The notes: generated by a model from the letters alone, not told the origin. A stretch of DNA of 64,000 nt from an uncultured bacterium (GCA_938002255.1 CALLAL010000040.1:1-64000); one strand, 5' to 3'. Counted from the first letter of the stretch, positions 44,589-54,439 are shown. Program-made: numbers and translations.

Positions 44589-45041
44589 TTATTTAGAAGA
44601 CTGAATCAGAAGGACGGCACAGGAGGCAGTCTTTAAAACCTTCTCAGTGACCGACCCCAGCATGAAGCGTTTCCAGCCTGTCATCCCGTGACTGGCAATC
44701 ACAATCAAGTCTACCTGTTCCTCATCTGCCTGTTTGAGAATCTGTTCTGCAGCATCATCACCGGTCAGGACGGTTGAACGAACCCGAAGGTCTCTGGAGA
44801 TTTTCTGATTGATCATCTCATCGAGAGAACGTTTCAGGAGTGCCACCGACTGGTCTTGATATCCAGAGCCGTCTTCTTTAGGGACCGCTGTCGAAGGAGG
44901 CATAAAACGAACTCTGGGAGCCACATGGACCACGGACAACTCTGCCGAGAAATACATCGCCAGTTGGTTGGCGGCTTCAAAGGCCTTATAAGACAGCTCA
45001 CTAAAATCGGTTGGACAGAGAATCTTCTTTAAAGGGAACAT
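44589..45041 (-). CDS. Single-domain universal stress protein
   Basis: 150 residues, a standard UspA domain with the nucleotide-binding signature ASHGMTGWKRFMLGSVTEKVL. It begins with FPLKKILCPTDFSELSYKAFEAA, nearly identical to the start of the 47.0-47.8 kb gene. It lies between the LOG gene and pgi. Confidence 0.85.
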   Translation of the reverse strand: MFPLKKILCPTDFSELSYKAFEAANQLAMYFSAELSVVHVAPRVRFMPPSTAVPKEDGSGYQDQSVALLKRSLDEMINQKISRDLRVRSTVLTGDDAAEQILKQADEEQVDLIVIASHGMTGWKRFMLGSVTEKVLKTASCAVLLIQSSK

Positions 45042-45115
45042 CTTTTCCTCCTTTCTTTGTTTTCCATTTCATCCCTCATGGGGATCGAAAATCGATTCAT
45101 CTAAAAGGTCGTCAG

Positions 45116-46795
45116 TCAAAGGTTAGAAGTTCTGGTGTCCTCTTTCTTCATCTTTTTGTAGGCATTGAGGAGGCCATTCGTCGAAGAGTCATGGGAAAAG
45201 ACCTTTCTGGGGTGCTTTAACTCTAAAAGAATCTTTTGAGCCAACTGTTTTCCCAGCTCCACTCCCCACTGGTCAAAACTGTAGATGTTCCAGATGACTC
45301 CTTGAACAAATATCTTATGTTCATACATGGCGATCAAGCTTCCAAGGGTTTTCGGCGTGATCTTTTTCATGAGGATGGTGTTGGTGGGCTGGTTTCCTTT
45401 TGTGGCCTTGAAAGGCGTTAATCTGTTGATCTCTTCCAGACTCAAGCCGGCTTCCTTGCATTCTTTGATGACCTCTTGTTCGGTCCTTCCCCTCATTAAG
45501 GCTTCGGTCTGAGCAAAGCAATGGGATAGAAGAATCTCATGGTGTTCTTCAAGAGGGTATGCGCTGTTTGACGTAGCGATAAAATCACAGGGGACAAATC
45601 TCGTTCCCTGATGGAGGAGCTGGTAAAAGGCATGCTGTCCGTTGGTTCCAGGTTCACCCCAGAGGATGGGACCTGTTGAATAATTGACAAAGCGTCCATC
45701 TCGGTTGACCGATTTCCCATTACTCTCCATGTCTAACTGCTGAAGGTAGGCAGGGAGCCGATGGAGGTTCTGGGCATAAGGGAGTATGGCTATCGTTGGA
45801 GCGTCAAAAAAGTTGATATACCAGAGGCCGATTAAGGCAAGAAGGACAGGGATATTTTTTTCAAAGGGAGATTCTTTAAAGTGAAGATCCATGGCATGAG
45901 CCCCGTCCAGAAAATCGAAAAAATGTTTGAACCCAATCATGCAGGCTACAGGAAGTCCAACCGAGGACCAGACGGAATATCTCCCTCCTACCCAATCCCA
46001 GAGCTTGAACCTGTTTTCTGGAGGAATTCCAAACCGGTCCATTTCCTGTTCATTGGAAGAGATCGCGACGAAATGATGCCTGAAGAAAGATTCCTTTCCG
46101 GCCCGGTCGAGGAACCATCTCCTTGCCGTCTGGGCATTGGTCATGGTTTCCTGAGTCGTAAAGGTTTTTGAAGCAATAAGAAAAAGGGTGGTTTCAGGAG
46201 ATATGGTTTTAAGAGTCTCTCCAATCTGAGCGCCATCCACGTTGGATATAAAATGGGGACGAAGACGAGGATTCCAGTAAGGTTTCAAGGCTTCTGTGAC
46301 CATTTGTGGTCCGAGATCAGAGCCGCCGATCCCGATGTGGACAATATCCCGGATCGGTTTGCCCGTATAGCCTTTCCACCGGCCAGAAAAGACCCTGTTT
46401 GAAAATCTTTCCATTTGTTCCAGAACAGCCTTGACTCCAGGCATCACATCCACGCCGTCCACCAAGAAGGGTTGATGAGAACGATTTCTTAATGCCACAT
46501 GGAGGACAGCTCGATTCTCGGTTTCATTAATCTTTTCTCCAGAGAACATGTGCTCTATGGCTTCTTTCAATTTGCACTCCAGGGCTAATTTGATTAGAAG
46601 TCTGATGGTTTCTCGCGTGATGATATTTTTTGAATAATCGAAAAGCATTTCTTCAAATCGGATAGAGAAGGTTGAGAAACGGTTGGGATCCTTTCGAAAG
46701 AGGTCTACCATATGGCGGTTTTTCATGATTTGATAATGGGCCCTTAACCTTTTCCAGGCCCTGGTCTTCGTTGGGTCGATTCTGGGAAATGCCAT
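45116..46795 (-). CDS. pgi: Glucose-6-phosphate isomerase
   Basis: 559 residues, the long bacterial/eukaryotic-type Pgi. Signatures: [33 protein letters not shown] and the late motif [11 protein letters not shown]. The active-site histidine is in [15 protein letters not shown]. It interconverts glucose 6-phosphate and fructose 6-phosphate, feeding phosphoketolase encoded downstream in the window. A 75-base gap to the UspA gene holds nothing recognisable. Confidence 0.94.
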   Translation of the reverse strand: MAFPRIDPTKTRAWKRLRAHYQIMKNRHMVDLFRKDPNRFSTFSIRFEEMLFDYSKNIITRETIRLLIKLALECKLKEAIEHMFSGEKINETENRAVLHVALRNRSHQPFLVDGVDVMPGVKAVLEQMERFSNRVFSGRWKGYTGKPIRDIVHIGIGGSDLGPQMVTEALKPYWNPRLRPHFISNVDGAQIGETLKTISPETTLFLIASKTFTTQETMTNAQTARRWFLDRAGKESFFRHHFVAISSNEQEMDRFGIPPENRFKLWDWVGGRYSVWSSVGLPVACMIGFKHFFDFLDGAHAMDLHFKESPFEKNIPVLLALIGLWYINFFDAPTIAILPYAQNLHRLPAYLQQLDMESNGKSVNRDGRFVNYSTGPILWGEPGTNGQHAFYQLLHQGTRFVPCDFIATSNSAYPLEEHHEILLSHCFAQTEALMRGRTEQEVIKECKEAGLSLEEINRLTPFKATKGNQPTNTILMKKITPKTLGSLIAMYEHKIFVQGVIWNIYSFDQWGVELGKQLAQKILLELKHPRKVFSHDSSTNGLLNAYKKMKKEDTRTSNL

Positions 46796-47027
46796 TGCTC
46801 ATGTCCTTCCTTTTCCATCGGCGTTTCTTCCATCATATACCGAAATAAAATATTTTAATAGAGGAGAAAACGCCCATACCCATGTCACTGCAAACCCAAG
46901 AGGCATCGCGTTTCATACGCCATGGGATCTAAAAATATTCTCAATCCCTGCCATCACCTCTTTATTCAGTGTGTCACCTGAAACGTTCTCTTTGGACAAA
47001 AGAATATGCCAATCTTCTTGGATTCTT

Positions 47028-47834
47028 CTAAGATTTCTTAAACCGCGAAACCGCTTGTTTCAGGGCTTCCTTCATGTCTTTCATAGCCTCTTCGAAACCT
47101 TTTTTGAAGTCTCCCCAGGCTTCATCTCCTGATTCCTTCAGTTTGTTCAGTTTTTGTCTTGTCATTTCATGTTTGTTTCTCAATTCTTGAACCTGTTCAA
47201 GATACTTTGTTTTGACTTCTGCCTTTGACTTTTCCACCTTGGCTTTCAGGACATCCAGTTGCACCCCCCATTCTTTCAATTCAGCTTCCATCCTATTTAC
47301 ATAAGTGTTTTTCTTTTCGGGTGTTTCTTCCTGCCGCTCATCTTCTTCCCTTTTCTCCCGAAGGGTTTCTTGCTCGGCTTCCTCAAGGGACTTGCCAGTG
47401 ACAGTTAGGACAGGGCATTTCGCGAAACGGACCACCTTTTCTGCTACCGAGCCAAAGAGCAGACGGTCCAATCCCGTGCGGCCCTGTGTCGAAATAACGA
47501 TGAGATCCACATTCTCCTCGTGAGCCGTTCGAATAATTTCATCGGCCGCATTGCCCCGCAAAACAATCAACCGCCCTCGCAATTCATCCCATTCAAGATG
47601 GTTGATAATTTCCGCAAGAGTTCTTTTTGAGGCCGTTTCCAATTCCTGTTCATACAATGAAACATCGAATGCAGACGGTCCATCTCCCATGGGAATAACC
47701 GGAACTGGAGGGACGACGTGAAGCAAACAGAGTTCTGCTCCAAAATGAAAGGCCAGTTCTCCTGCGATCTTAATGGCTTCATAAGACGGTTCACTAAAAT
47801 CCGTTGGACATAAAATTTTTTTGATGGGCAACAT
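47028..47834 (-). CDS. Universal stress protein with C-terminal coiled-coil extension
   Basis: 268 residues. UspA domain at 1-~150 with signature STQGRTGLDRLLFGSVAEKVV, followed by a long, highly charged helical region (~155-268: EEAEQETLREKREEDERQEE... then heptads such as KAKVEKSKAEVKTKYLEQVQ). Such a tail is not usual for UspA and suggests assembly into a rod or scaffold. It lies downstream of the RpoN-controlled zinc-ribbon gene on the same strand and may be in the same transcript. Confidence 0.78.
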   Translation of the reverse strand: MLPIKKILCPTDFSEPSYEAIKIAGELAFHFGAELCLLHVVPPVPVIPMGDGPSAFDVSLYEQELETASKRTLAEIINHLEWDELRGRLIVLRGNAADEIIRTAHEENVDLIVISTQGRTGLDRLLFGSVAEKVVRFAKCPVLTVTGKSLEEAEQETLREKREEDERQEETPEKKNTYVNRMEAELKEWGVQLDVLKAKVEKSKAEVKTKYLEQVQELRNKHEMTRQKLNKLKESGDEAWGDFKKGFEEAMKDMKEALKQAVSRFKKS

Positions 47835-47898
47835 CTTTTTTCTCCTTGTGTGGGAATAGGGTTATTCTATGACGTTTAGAAACATCCCATCATAAAAT

Positions 47899-47920
47899 GC
47901 CGGGCATTCAGCAGGCCCGG
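47899..47920 (-). terminator. Weak hairpin after the zinc-ribbon gene
   Basis: CCGGGC and GCCCGG form a 6-bp stem with a 9-base loop; on the minus strand it is followed by CATTTTATG, only a partial T-run. It could reduce transcription from the zinc-ribbon gene into the stress-protein gene. Confidence 0.25.
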
Positions 47921-47994
47921 TTAAATCATTGAGCTTGGGCTTAAGGAATAAGGGTTGAGTCAACGATTCGATCCATTCATCCTATAGATCTTCT

Positions 47995-48228
47995 TTATAT
48001 TCTGTAAAAGGAATCCTCATTCCTTCCATGTTTAAAAATAAAATTCCTTACACTTCTTCTTATCTTACTGAACCTGGTTCGTTTATTTCTTTTGTTATAC
48101 TTTCGATTTTTTAAGATCACTTCATCAATGATATCGCCACAAAAAAGGCATTTCCAACCATGGAAATATCCTTGATGGGTAAAAAACCTATCATAAAGCA
48201 TCTTTCCTTGACACCGGATACACTCCAT
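47995..48228 (-). CDS. Small double-CxxC zinc-ribbon protein
   Basis: 77 residues: MECIRCQGKM..., a second CLFC at ~27-30 (HGWKCLFCGD), then a basic C-terminal half rich in Lys/Arg (NKRNKRTRFSKIRR). The two CxxC pairs predict a zinc ribbon or treble clef. Similar short proteins are widespread in deltaproteobacteria in several copies per genome; function unknown, perhaps RNA or protein binding. A sigma-54-like promoter ends only 15 bases before the ATG, so the mRNA would start about 4 nt before the start codon and have no ribosome site. A frameshifted relative lies at 54188-54424. Confidence 0.65.
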   Translation of the reverse strand: MECIRCQGKMLYDRFFTHQGYFHGWKCLFCGDIIDEVILKNRKYNKRNKRTRFSKIRRSVRNFIFKHGRNEDSFYRI

Positions 48229-48242
48229 ATAAACAATCTTTC

Positions 48243-48259
48243 AGCAATAAAGATACCAG
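48243..48259 (-). promoter_or_regulatory. Sigma-54 (RpoN) promoter candidate of the zinc-ribbon gene
   Basis: Minus-strand CTGGTATCTTTATTGCTG, with GG at 48257-48256 and GC at 48245-48244, exactly 10 bases apart. It shares TGGTATC-N-T-N-ATTGCT with the hflK site, and TGGTATCTTTATTGCT with the 54.44-kb site. The predicted start is near 48232. Confidence 0.65.
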
Positions 48260-48343
48260 ATTTTTGAGTTGGTAGTTCTTTAGTAAAATTAATAGGTTAA
48301 GAGATAAACACAAATAGAAATGATCGTAGAGTTGCGGTATAAC

Positions 48344-48357
48344 GCTACATATGTAGC
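48344..48357. promoter_or_regulatory. 14-bp palindrome, candidate enhancer site
   Basis: GCTACATATGTAGC is a perfect palindrome about 100 bases upstream of the sigma-54-like site, a normal distance for an NtrC-type activator. The rest of 48260-48417 is A/T-rich with no gene. Confidence 0.35.
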
Positions 48358-48417
48358 AAAATAGTACAGAGGTAAAAAAACCGTCTTTAATTTAAATAAT
48401 CAAATTAACCCATTCAG

Positions 48418-50118
48418 TTAACGTGGGTAATAAGCATTGAGAATATATTCCTGGATCATTCTGTGGGTATTGAAGAATGAACCATTAATGGCGATGGAAA
48501 ATACCATGACATCCATGAACCGTTCCCTTTCGTGGTAGAAAAGGGGAACGATGGTATGTTCCAGCTTGTTGTAGAGCAATAACGCATCCTGTGAATGATT
48601 ATGATTCTCTCCTCTGCCCTGTGGAATATCGCCGATAGCCCATCCTGTGATTCCCTCAATATGCCCCTCGATCCACCAGCCATCCAAAACACTTAGATTT
48701 GGAACGCCATTTAAGGAGGCCTTCATTCCACTGGTCCCGGAGGCCTCCATTGGAGGTTGAGGAGTATTCAGCCAGAGATCAACACCGGAGGTGATCATTT
48801 TCCCAAGGGTCATGTTGTAATTCTCGAGATAAACCACTTCAAGATCATTCCCGAGTGCCTGCTTGGCCTGGAAGATTCTTTTGATGAGTTCCTTTCCCCC
48901 ATGATCTCGGGGATGGGCTTTTCCGGCAAAGATGATCTGGAGTTTGCCCGTTTCGTTGGACAATCTTCGTAAACGTTCAACGTCTTTAAAAAGAAGATCA
49001 GCCCTTTTGTATGGAGTGGAGCGCCTCGCAAAACCAATGGTGAAGGTATGGAGATCCATCTGGAGGCCTGTCTCTTTTTTGACAAATTCCAACAGGTGCT
49101 CTTTATTCTGCATATGGGCATTCCAGATCTCCTGTTTCGGAATACTTAAGGCATAGCGAAGACAGAAATTGTCCTGACGCCAATGAGGTATATACCGGTC
49201 AAACAATTTTTGAAAAGGTTTCGAGGTCCAGGTGAGTGCATGCACCCCATTCGTGATTGCCTCGATAGAGTATCCAGCAAACATCAGCCTTGAAACTTCG
49301 CCATGTTTTTTGGCGACGCCATTGATATACCGGCTAAGATTGAGAGCCAGATAGGTCATGTTCAGGGTTGCTCCATCGAACAGGACACCTTTTAACCCAA
49401 AAAAATCATTCCTTTCTCCAATAACCTTACGCGCGAGATCTACGGGGAATTGGTCATGCCCCGCTGGGACAGGTGTATGGGTTGTAAAAACACATTGGTT
49501 TCGAACCGTTTCTGCATCCTCCTGGGTCACCCATCCTCTTCCTGCTTTTTTGGCTGTTTCATCTAACAGTTCCAGGGTCAAAAGCGCCGCATGCCCTTCA
49601 TTAAGATGGAAGGTCCGAATCTGTTGATAACCCAATGCACGGAGCATCTTGACGCCGCCGATTCCCAGGATGACCTCCTGTGAAATCCGGTAATGATCAT
49701 CCCCGCCATACAGGGATTGTGTGAGGCGTCGGTCAAAATCTGAGTTTTCGGGTAGGTCCGCATCGAGAAAGTAAATCGGAACGATGTAATCACTCACTCC
49801 CCTCACATCATACCGCCAAGCCCGAAGATGAACATTTCGGCCCTCCACCGAGACGTTGATTCGTGCGGATTCCTCTTGAAGGAATTCCTCGACAGCCCAT
49901 AGGGCCGGCTCTTCCTCCTGCCATCCATCTGGTAGGAGTTTCTGGCGGAAGTAACCCTTTCGGTAGAGAAGCGTGACCGCAACCATTGGAACTCTGAGAT
50001 CGGCTGCAGAACGAATTGTATCGCCGGCCAACACTCCTAAACCTCCGCTGTAGGTGCATATTCTTTCGTCAATCCCTATCTCCATCGAAAAATAAGCCAC
50101 CGATCTTTCCTTGTTCAT
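48418..50118 (-). CDS. glgP: Alpha-glucan (glycogen) phosphorylase, short bacterial type
   Basis: 566 residues, matching the short prokaryotic GT35 family rather than the ~800-residue type. It releases glucose 1-phosphate from glycogen or maltodextrin. The start [27 protein letters not shown], the [13 protein letters not shown] motif, RYANKRADL-like [10 protein letters not shown] and the PLP-lysine motif [12 protein letters not shown] are present. The GGGG(T) site before the ATG is modest. It follows pgm on the same strand (105-base gap) and its product is the substrate of Pgm. Confidence 0.92.
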   Translation of the reverse strand: MNKERSVAYFSMEIGIDERICTYSGGLGVLAGDTIRSAADLRVPMVAVTLLYRKGYFRQKLLPDGWQEEEPALWAVEEFLQEESARINVSVEGRNVHLRAWRYDVRGVSDYIVPIYFLDADLPENSDFDRRLTQSLYGGDDHYRISQEVILGIGGVKMLRALGYQQIRTFHLNEGHAALLTLELLDETAKKAGRGWVTQEDAETVRNQCVFTTHTPVPAGHDQFPVDLARKVIGERNDFFGLKGVLFDGATLNMTYLALNLSRYINGVAKKHGEVSRLMFAGYSIEAITNGVHALTWTSKPFQKLFDRYIPHWRQDNFCLRYALSIPKQEIWNAHMQNKEHLLEFVKKETGLQMDLHTFTIGFARRSTPYKRADLLFKDVERLRRLSNETGKLQIIFAGKAHPRDHGGKELIKRIFQAKQALGNDLEVVYLENYNMTLGKMITSGVDLWLNTPQPPMEASGTSGMKASLNGVPNLSVLDGWWIEGHIEGITGWAIGDIPQGRGENHNHSQDALLLYNKLEHTIVPLFYHERERFMDVMVFSIAINGSFFNTHRMIQEYILNAYYPR

Positions 50119-50223
50119 TGCACACCCCTATTTCTCTCCCCTTGACATTGGCCGCGAGTGGCCCCTTTGTATCCCCGTGTTCATCGGGAATGATTCCGCT
50201 CACAAATCGAAAGATCGCCTTGT

Positions 50224-51876
50224 CTATACCCCCGCTGTTCTGAAAGCAGCCTCGATCATTGCCTTGGCTTCCTCCTGGATCTTTTCGAGATGCGATCTGC
50301 CTTTAAAGCTTTCGGCATAAATTTTGTAAACATCCTCTGTCCCCGAAGGACGAACGGCAAACCAGCCATTCTCAGTGATGACCTTGATTCCGCCGATTGG
50401 AGCGCTATTTCCCGGGGCCTCTGTCAGCTTGGTCAGGATGACCTCCCCGGCTAAAATGGTCCCAGTGATGTCTTGGGGGGAAAGCTTGCTAAGAACTTCT
50501 TTCTGCTCCGGTGTGGCGGCAACATCGATTCTTTCATAGATAGGTTGGCCGTACATCTCCACAAAATGCTGATACAGGCTCCCGAGATCGTTGCCAGTTT
50601 TGGCAGTAATTTCCGCTGCCAGGAGGTTTAAGATAAGGCCATCCTTATCCGTAGTCCACACGGTTCCATCCTTTCGTAAAAAGGAAGCCCCCGCGCTCTC
50701 CTCTCCTGCAAACCCAAGAAAGCCACCCAACAAGCCCTGCACAAACCACTTGAATCCAACCGGGGTCTCGGATAATGTTCGCCCCAAATGATTTGTGATC
50801 CGATCGATCATACTACTGGAGACCAAGGTCTTTCCGATTCCCGCTTCTCTCTTCCACTCAGGCCGGTTGTGAAACAGATACCAGATAGCAACGGAAAGAT
50901 AATGATTAGGGTTCAAAAGCCCATTGCCGGGGGTGACGATGCCATGGCGATCACCGTCAGGATCGTTTGCAAACGCAACATGGTATTTATCCTTCAGTCC
51001 GATCAGACTTGCCATCGCATAGGGGGAGGAGCAGTCCATTCGGATCTTTCCGTCATGATCAAGCGTCATGAAGCCAAAAGTTGGGTCAATGACCGAATTG
51101 ACCACCTCCATTTGAAACCTGTAGGTCTGGGGGATTTGCTCCCAAAAGGGCAGAGTGGAACCTCCCATTGGATCAACTCCAATCCGTATGCCAGAGGCCC
51201 GAATGATCTCAATGTCTATGACATGTTTCAGATCTTGGACATAAGGTGTGACGTAGTCATATGGGTGTAGAAAGTTTGTTTGTACCGCTTTTTGATATGG
51301 GATCCGTCGCACTTCTTTAAGATCAGAACGTAAAATCGCATTGGCTCGAACCTCTATCCATCGAGTGATATGGGTGTCCGCGGGGCCACCATGAGGAGGG
51401 TTATATTTCAAACCTCCGTCATCAGGAGGATTGTGAGAGGGTGAGATAACAATACCGTCCGACAGACCCATACTTCTTCCCCGGTTATAGACGAGAATAG
51501 CATGAGAGATCACAGGGGTGGGTGTAACATTAAGATTTTTATGGACCATCACATGAACCCCATTGCCGGCCAAAACTTCAACCGCTGTCACATGGCTTGG
51601 TTCTGAGAGGGCATGGGTATCCATTCCGAGAAAAAGAGGCCCGTCAATATGGGTTTTCCTTCTGTAGTCGCAAATGGCTTGGGTGATGGCTAGGACATGC
51701 TCCTCATTAAAACTGCTTAAATAAGAGGAACCTCTGTGTCCGGAGGTTCCAAAGGCCACCCTTTCTGTGATATGATTTACATCGGGGTGTCTGACATAAT
51801 AGGAACTCACCAACCGAGGAACATTGACCAACATCGATTTGGGTGCCGGCTCACCGGCAAAAGGATGGATGTGCAT
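50224..51876 (-). CDS. pgm: Phosphoglucomutase (alpha-D-glucose specific)
   Basis: 550 residues. The phosphoserine motif is ISPSHNPPDDGG (Ser147), the metal loop DPDGDRHG, and the sugar-phosphate motifs GEESAGASF and AVRPSGTEDVYKIYAESF follow. It converts glucose 1-phosphate to glucose 6-phosphate, linking glycogen phosphorylase to Pgi. The first ~40 residues (HPFAGEPAPKSMLVNVP) are family-typical. The 186-base gap upstream (51877-52062) is A/T-rich with no gene; a loose GG-N10-GC match there is too weak to call. Confidence 0.94.
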   Translation of the reverse strand: MHIHPFAGEPAPKSMLVNVPRLVSSYYVRHPDVNHITERVAFGTSGHRGSSYLSSFNEEHVLAITQAICDYRRKTHIDGPLFLGMDTHALSEPSHVTAVEVLAGNGVHVMVHKNLNVTPTPVISHAILVYNRGRSMGLSDGIVISPSHNPPDDGGLKYNPPHGGPADTHITRWIEVRANAILRSDLKEVRRIPYQKAVQTNFLHPYDYVTPYVQDLKHVIDIEIIRASGIRIGVDPMGGSTLPFWEQIPQTYRFQMEVVNSVIDPTFGFMTLDHDGKIRMDCSSPYAMASLIGLKDKYHVAFANDPDGDRHGIVTPGNGLLNPNHYLSVAIWYLFHNRPEWKREAGIGKTLVSSSMIDRITNHLGRTLSETPVGFKWFVQGLLGGFLGFAGEESAGASFLRKDGTVWTTDKDGLILNLLAAEITAKTGNDLGSLYQHFVEMYGQPIYERIDVAATPEQKEVLSKLSPQDITGTILAGEVILTKLTEAPGNSAPIGGIKVITENGWFAVRPSGTEDVYKIYAESFKGRSHLEKIQEEAKAMIEAAFRTAGV

Positions 51877-52062
51877 ATTTATATTTTAAGATCCATTTTT
51901 TAACACAGATATTGCATAATGTTTGCCCATGCCCGTTTTAGCACTGATTAAAAGGCAGGTGAAGACTTCTTAGACCTTGAAGCGTTTTTTCGAAGGGGAT
52001 TCTAACTCCTCTTCATGGAGTAAAATATCCAAAGCAGGGACTCCTTTTTGTCATTTTTGAAC

Positions 52063-52482
52063 TTACCACAAAACAGAAATTACTTTGGAATCCCTTTCGG
52101 GAACACTGATCCCTGAAATTCTCTTCCGATCTCCTCTCACACTTGCTTCCAGGTGGTAAGTCCCGGAAGGAAGGTCTATATAAAGCCACGGGCCATTTGT
52201 CACAGTAGTCAATATATTTTTATTCATATGGTCAAATACCTCCACGTTGACATTGGACAGGTATTCTCCTTTTTTATTTGAAAAGATGAGTTTCAGTGAG
52301 TAAAACCTTCCCATTTCTTTTAGAATCTCCCTCTCCGATAAACCGACTCCACCGCTTAAAAAAGCGATGCCTCCCTCTCTCCCCTTTTTTATAAATTCCC
52401 CTTCTGCCAAACTGATGGAAAGTAGAAAGAACGTCACTAAAATTCCTGATATGGGAACCCATAACCCTTTCGATCGTCTCAT
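52063..52482 (-). CDS. Small secreted protein with a possible Ig-like/carboxypeptidase-regulatory fold
   Basis: 139 residues from ATG 52482, with a strong AGGAGG site eight bases before; a longer frame overlaps the degP stop. The signal peptide is MRRSKGLWVPISGILVTFFLLSISLAEG. The mature part has strand-rich phrases (VNVEVFDHMNKNILTTVTNGPWLYIDLPSGTYHLEAS) like carboxypeptidase regulatory-like domains. It follows degP closely in the same orientation and probably shares its transcript. Function unknown. Confidence 0.6.
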   Translation of the reverse strand: MRRSKGLWVPISGILVTFFLLSISLAEGEFIKKGREGGIAFLSGGVGLSEREILKEMGRFYSLKLIFSNKKGEYLSNVNVEVFDHMNKNILTTVTNGPWLYIDLPSGTYHLEASVRGDRKRISGISVPERDSKVISVLW

Positions 52483-52511
52483 CTTTTCAACCTCCTTTCC
52501 GAGAAAACCCT

Positions 52512-53978
52512 TCACCTCTCTTCTTTCAATGAAACAAAGAACATTGATCCCCTCCGGTTGATTAAAAAGAGTACCCCCTGATCCGGTTTTGCCTTTTCCA
52601 TAGCCACACGGTAGTCATTTTCGTTCCTTATCCGTTCACGGTTCACCTCAACGATCACATCCCCATTTTGTAAACCTCGCTCTCGGGCAACCGATCCCTC
52701 CTCAATCTGTTCGATGAACACCCCTTCCGTTTTCGGGATACCTAACTGCCTTGCGATCTCAGGGGTCAGGGTTTTCACCCTGAGACCAAACCAGGTTTCG
52801 GTTTTGGGTTGAACGGTTTTTCTCTCCTCCAAGTCCAATGGCATTGCCGCCGTTGTCAATGAAACTTTGATTGATTTTTCTTCCCGTATGACAACGAACG
52901 CCACCTTCTCTCCTATCCTTTTTTTCAAAACCTCACGGATCACTTCCTGACTGTTTCGGACTTTTTTCCCATCAATCTCAACGATGATGTCACCCGGTCG
53001 CAGGCCGGATTTTTCAGCAGGGCTTCCTTCATATACCTGGCTGATTACCACTCCGTCCCTTTCCTTTAGATTGAATGATCTCGCCAGATCCTCGGTAAGA
53101 TCCTGAAGTCCCAGGCCAACCCAGGGACGCACCACCTTGCCAGTCTGGATCAGTTCTGTCATGATGCTTCTGGCGAGGTTGATCGGAATGGCAAAGCCGA
53201 TTCCCTGACCCGGTTGAATGATCATCGCATTGATTCCAATCACCTCTCCATCGACATTCACAAGCGGGCCGCCACTGTTCCCTGGATTGATAGAGGCATC
53301 GGTTTGAATGAAGTCTTCATAGCTGCCAGTCCTCAAGCCTGTTCGTCCTTTCGCGCTGATAACCCCAACGGTCACCGTCTCTTCCAGTCCGAAAGGGGAA
53401 CCGATGGCGATCGCCCATTCTCCTACTTCGATCTGATCCGAGTCTCCAAGGATGGCCGCAGGTAGATCCTTTGCTTCCACCTTTAACACGGCAAGGTCAG
53501 TCTTCGGATCCGTCCCACGGACTGTCCCTGTCAATTCCCTGCCGTCATACAAACGAATGGTAATTTTATCGGCCCCCGCAACCACATGATGGTTTGTGAG
53601 GATGTGTCCTTCTGAATCCACGATGACTCCTGATCCTCCTCCCATCTGTCTCCGCCTCTGTGGGGGTTCCTGACGAAATCTGAAAAAATCTTCAAAGGGA
53701 GTTCCTCTAAAAAAATCTTCACCGAATCCTCTCCAGGGTGTGACCGTGACGGTTCGTTCAACCCGGATGGAGACCACCGAAGGTTTCACCTTTTTGGCTA
53801 CCTCCACAAAAGCCTTCCCCAACTCTTTTACAGATGGGGTGGTGGAGTCCGGGCCCACACCAGTTGGTTTCTCTTGTATCTTTCTTTCCTGCCCTTGACA
53901 ACTCCAGGCTGGAACCATAATCATTATCAAGACCAACAGCGTAAAGAGGATTCCTTGATAGTCATTTTTTCTTTTCAA
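52512..53978 (-). CDS. DegP/HtrA-type periplasmic serine protease
   Basis: 488 residues from TTG 53978, which has a very strong AAGGAGG site and begins a proper signal sequence (KRKNDYQGILFTLLVLIMIMVP); the ATG 54068 would put 30 odd residues before it. A trypsin-like domain shows the triad histidine (LTNHHVVAG), aspartate (TDLAVLKV) and serine (NPGNSGGPL). Two PDZ domains (PAEKSGLRPGDIIVEIDGKKV; ARERGLQNGDVIVEVN) follow. It degrades or refolds damaged envelope proteins. Upstream on the same strand is a sigma-54-like promoter with a broken zinc-ribbon gene between, suggesting stress control. Confidence 0.9.
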   Translation of the reverse strand: MKRKNDYQGILFTLLVLIMIMVPAWSCQGQERKIQEKPTGVGPDSTTPSVKELGKAFVEVAKKVKPSVVSIRVERTVTVTPWRGFGEDFFRGTPFEDFFRFRQEPPQRRRQMGGGSGVIVDSEGHILTNHHVVAGADKITIRLYDGRELTGTVRGTDPKTDLAVLKVEAKDLPAAILGDSDQIEVGEWAIAIGSPFGLEETVTVGVISAKGRTGLRTGSYEDFIQTDASINPGNSGGPLVNVDGEVIGINAMIIQPGQGIGFAIPINLARSIMTELIQTGKVVRPWVGLGLQDLTEDLARSFNLKERDGVVISQVYEGSPAEKSGLRPGDIIVEIDGKKVRNSQEVIREVLKKRIGEKVAFVVIREEKSIKVSLTTAAMPLDLEERKTVQPKTETWFGLRVKTLTPEIARQLGIPKTEGVFIEQIEEGSVARERGLQNGDVIVEVNRERIRNENDYRVAMEKAKPDQGVLFLINRRGSMFFVSLKEER

Positions 53979-54187
53979 CGAGAATACCTCCTTACCATCT
54001 CTTTCCTGCTTATTTTTATGATCCGGATTTTTTCCACAAATCCTCCTCCACCCCTGCGGCTTCTTCATGATGGCCTCTTTGCCTGAAAACAGAAGGTCCT
54101 TCGGATGAGTCGCCCTGTTAAAAAACCTCGGAGGTTCCGTCTTTCAAAAGGGTGGGTCTATTCATTGCTTTCTAAAAATGCTATTTT

Positions 54188-54424
54188 TCATTTTCGGATT
54201 CTCAGTGAAAAAAATATTGTTTTTAGATTATCCAGGGGTGTTAGAAACTGGTCCGTTTTGTCCTCCGTCTCCAGAACCACGATTCTGTCTCCAACCCATT
54301 TTGTGATAATCCTCTTCAAACAAACTGATCCGGAATCACAAATGAGGCATTTCCATCCATAGAAATTTCCTTGAGGGCTATAAACCCTTTCATTATAAAT
54401 CTTTTTTACACCGATAGCACTTCA
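54188..54424 (-). pseudogene. Frameshifted copy of the small zinc-ribbon gene
   Basis: Reading from ATG 54424 gives MKCYRC, then a run of six A bases shifts the frame and a stop follows. Removing one A restores KKIYNERVYSPQGNFYGWKCLIC, aligning with the intact protein at 47995-48228 (both CxxC pairs, QG-x-F-x-GWKC), and the frame runs to a TGA at 54188. The C-terminal half has diverged. Its upstream 15 bases and sigma-54-like promoter are conserved with the intact copy. Either a true pseudogene, a sequencing error in a homopolymer, or frameshifting. Confidence 0.6.
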
Positions 54425-54439
54425 TAGATACAGGGACTT

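Noticed and set aside
50050-50200. Short minus-strand frame in the pgm-glgP gap starting from GTG (VSGIIPDEHGDTKG...)
   Set aside because: It has no ribosome site, runs into the glgP start in another frame and has no known homolog.
51900-51935. Possible sigma-54 site upstream of pgm (GGCAAACATTATGC on the minus strand)
   Set aside because: The GG-N10-GC spacing fits but the -24 and -12 boxes differ from the three convincing sites; likely chance in A/T-rich DNA.
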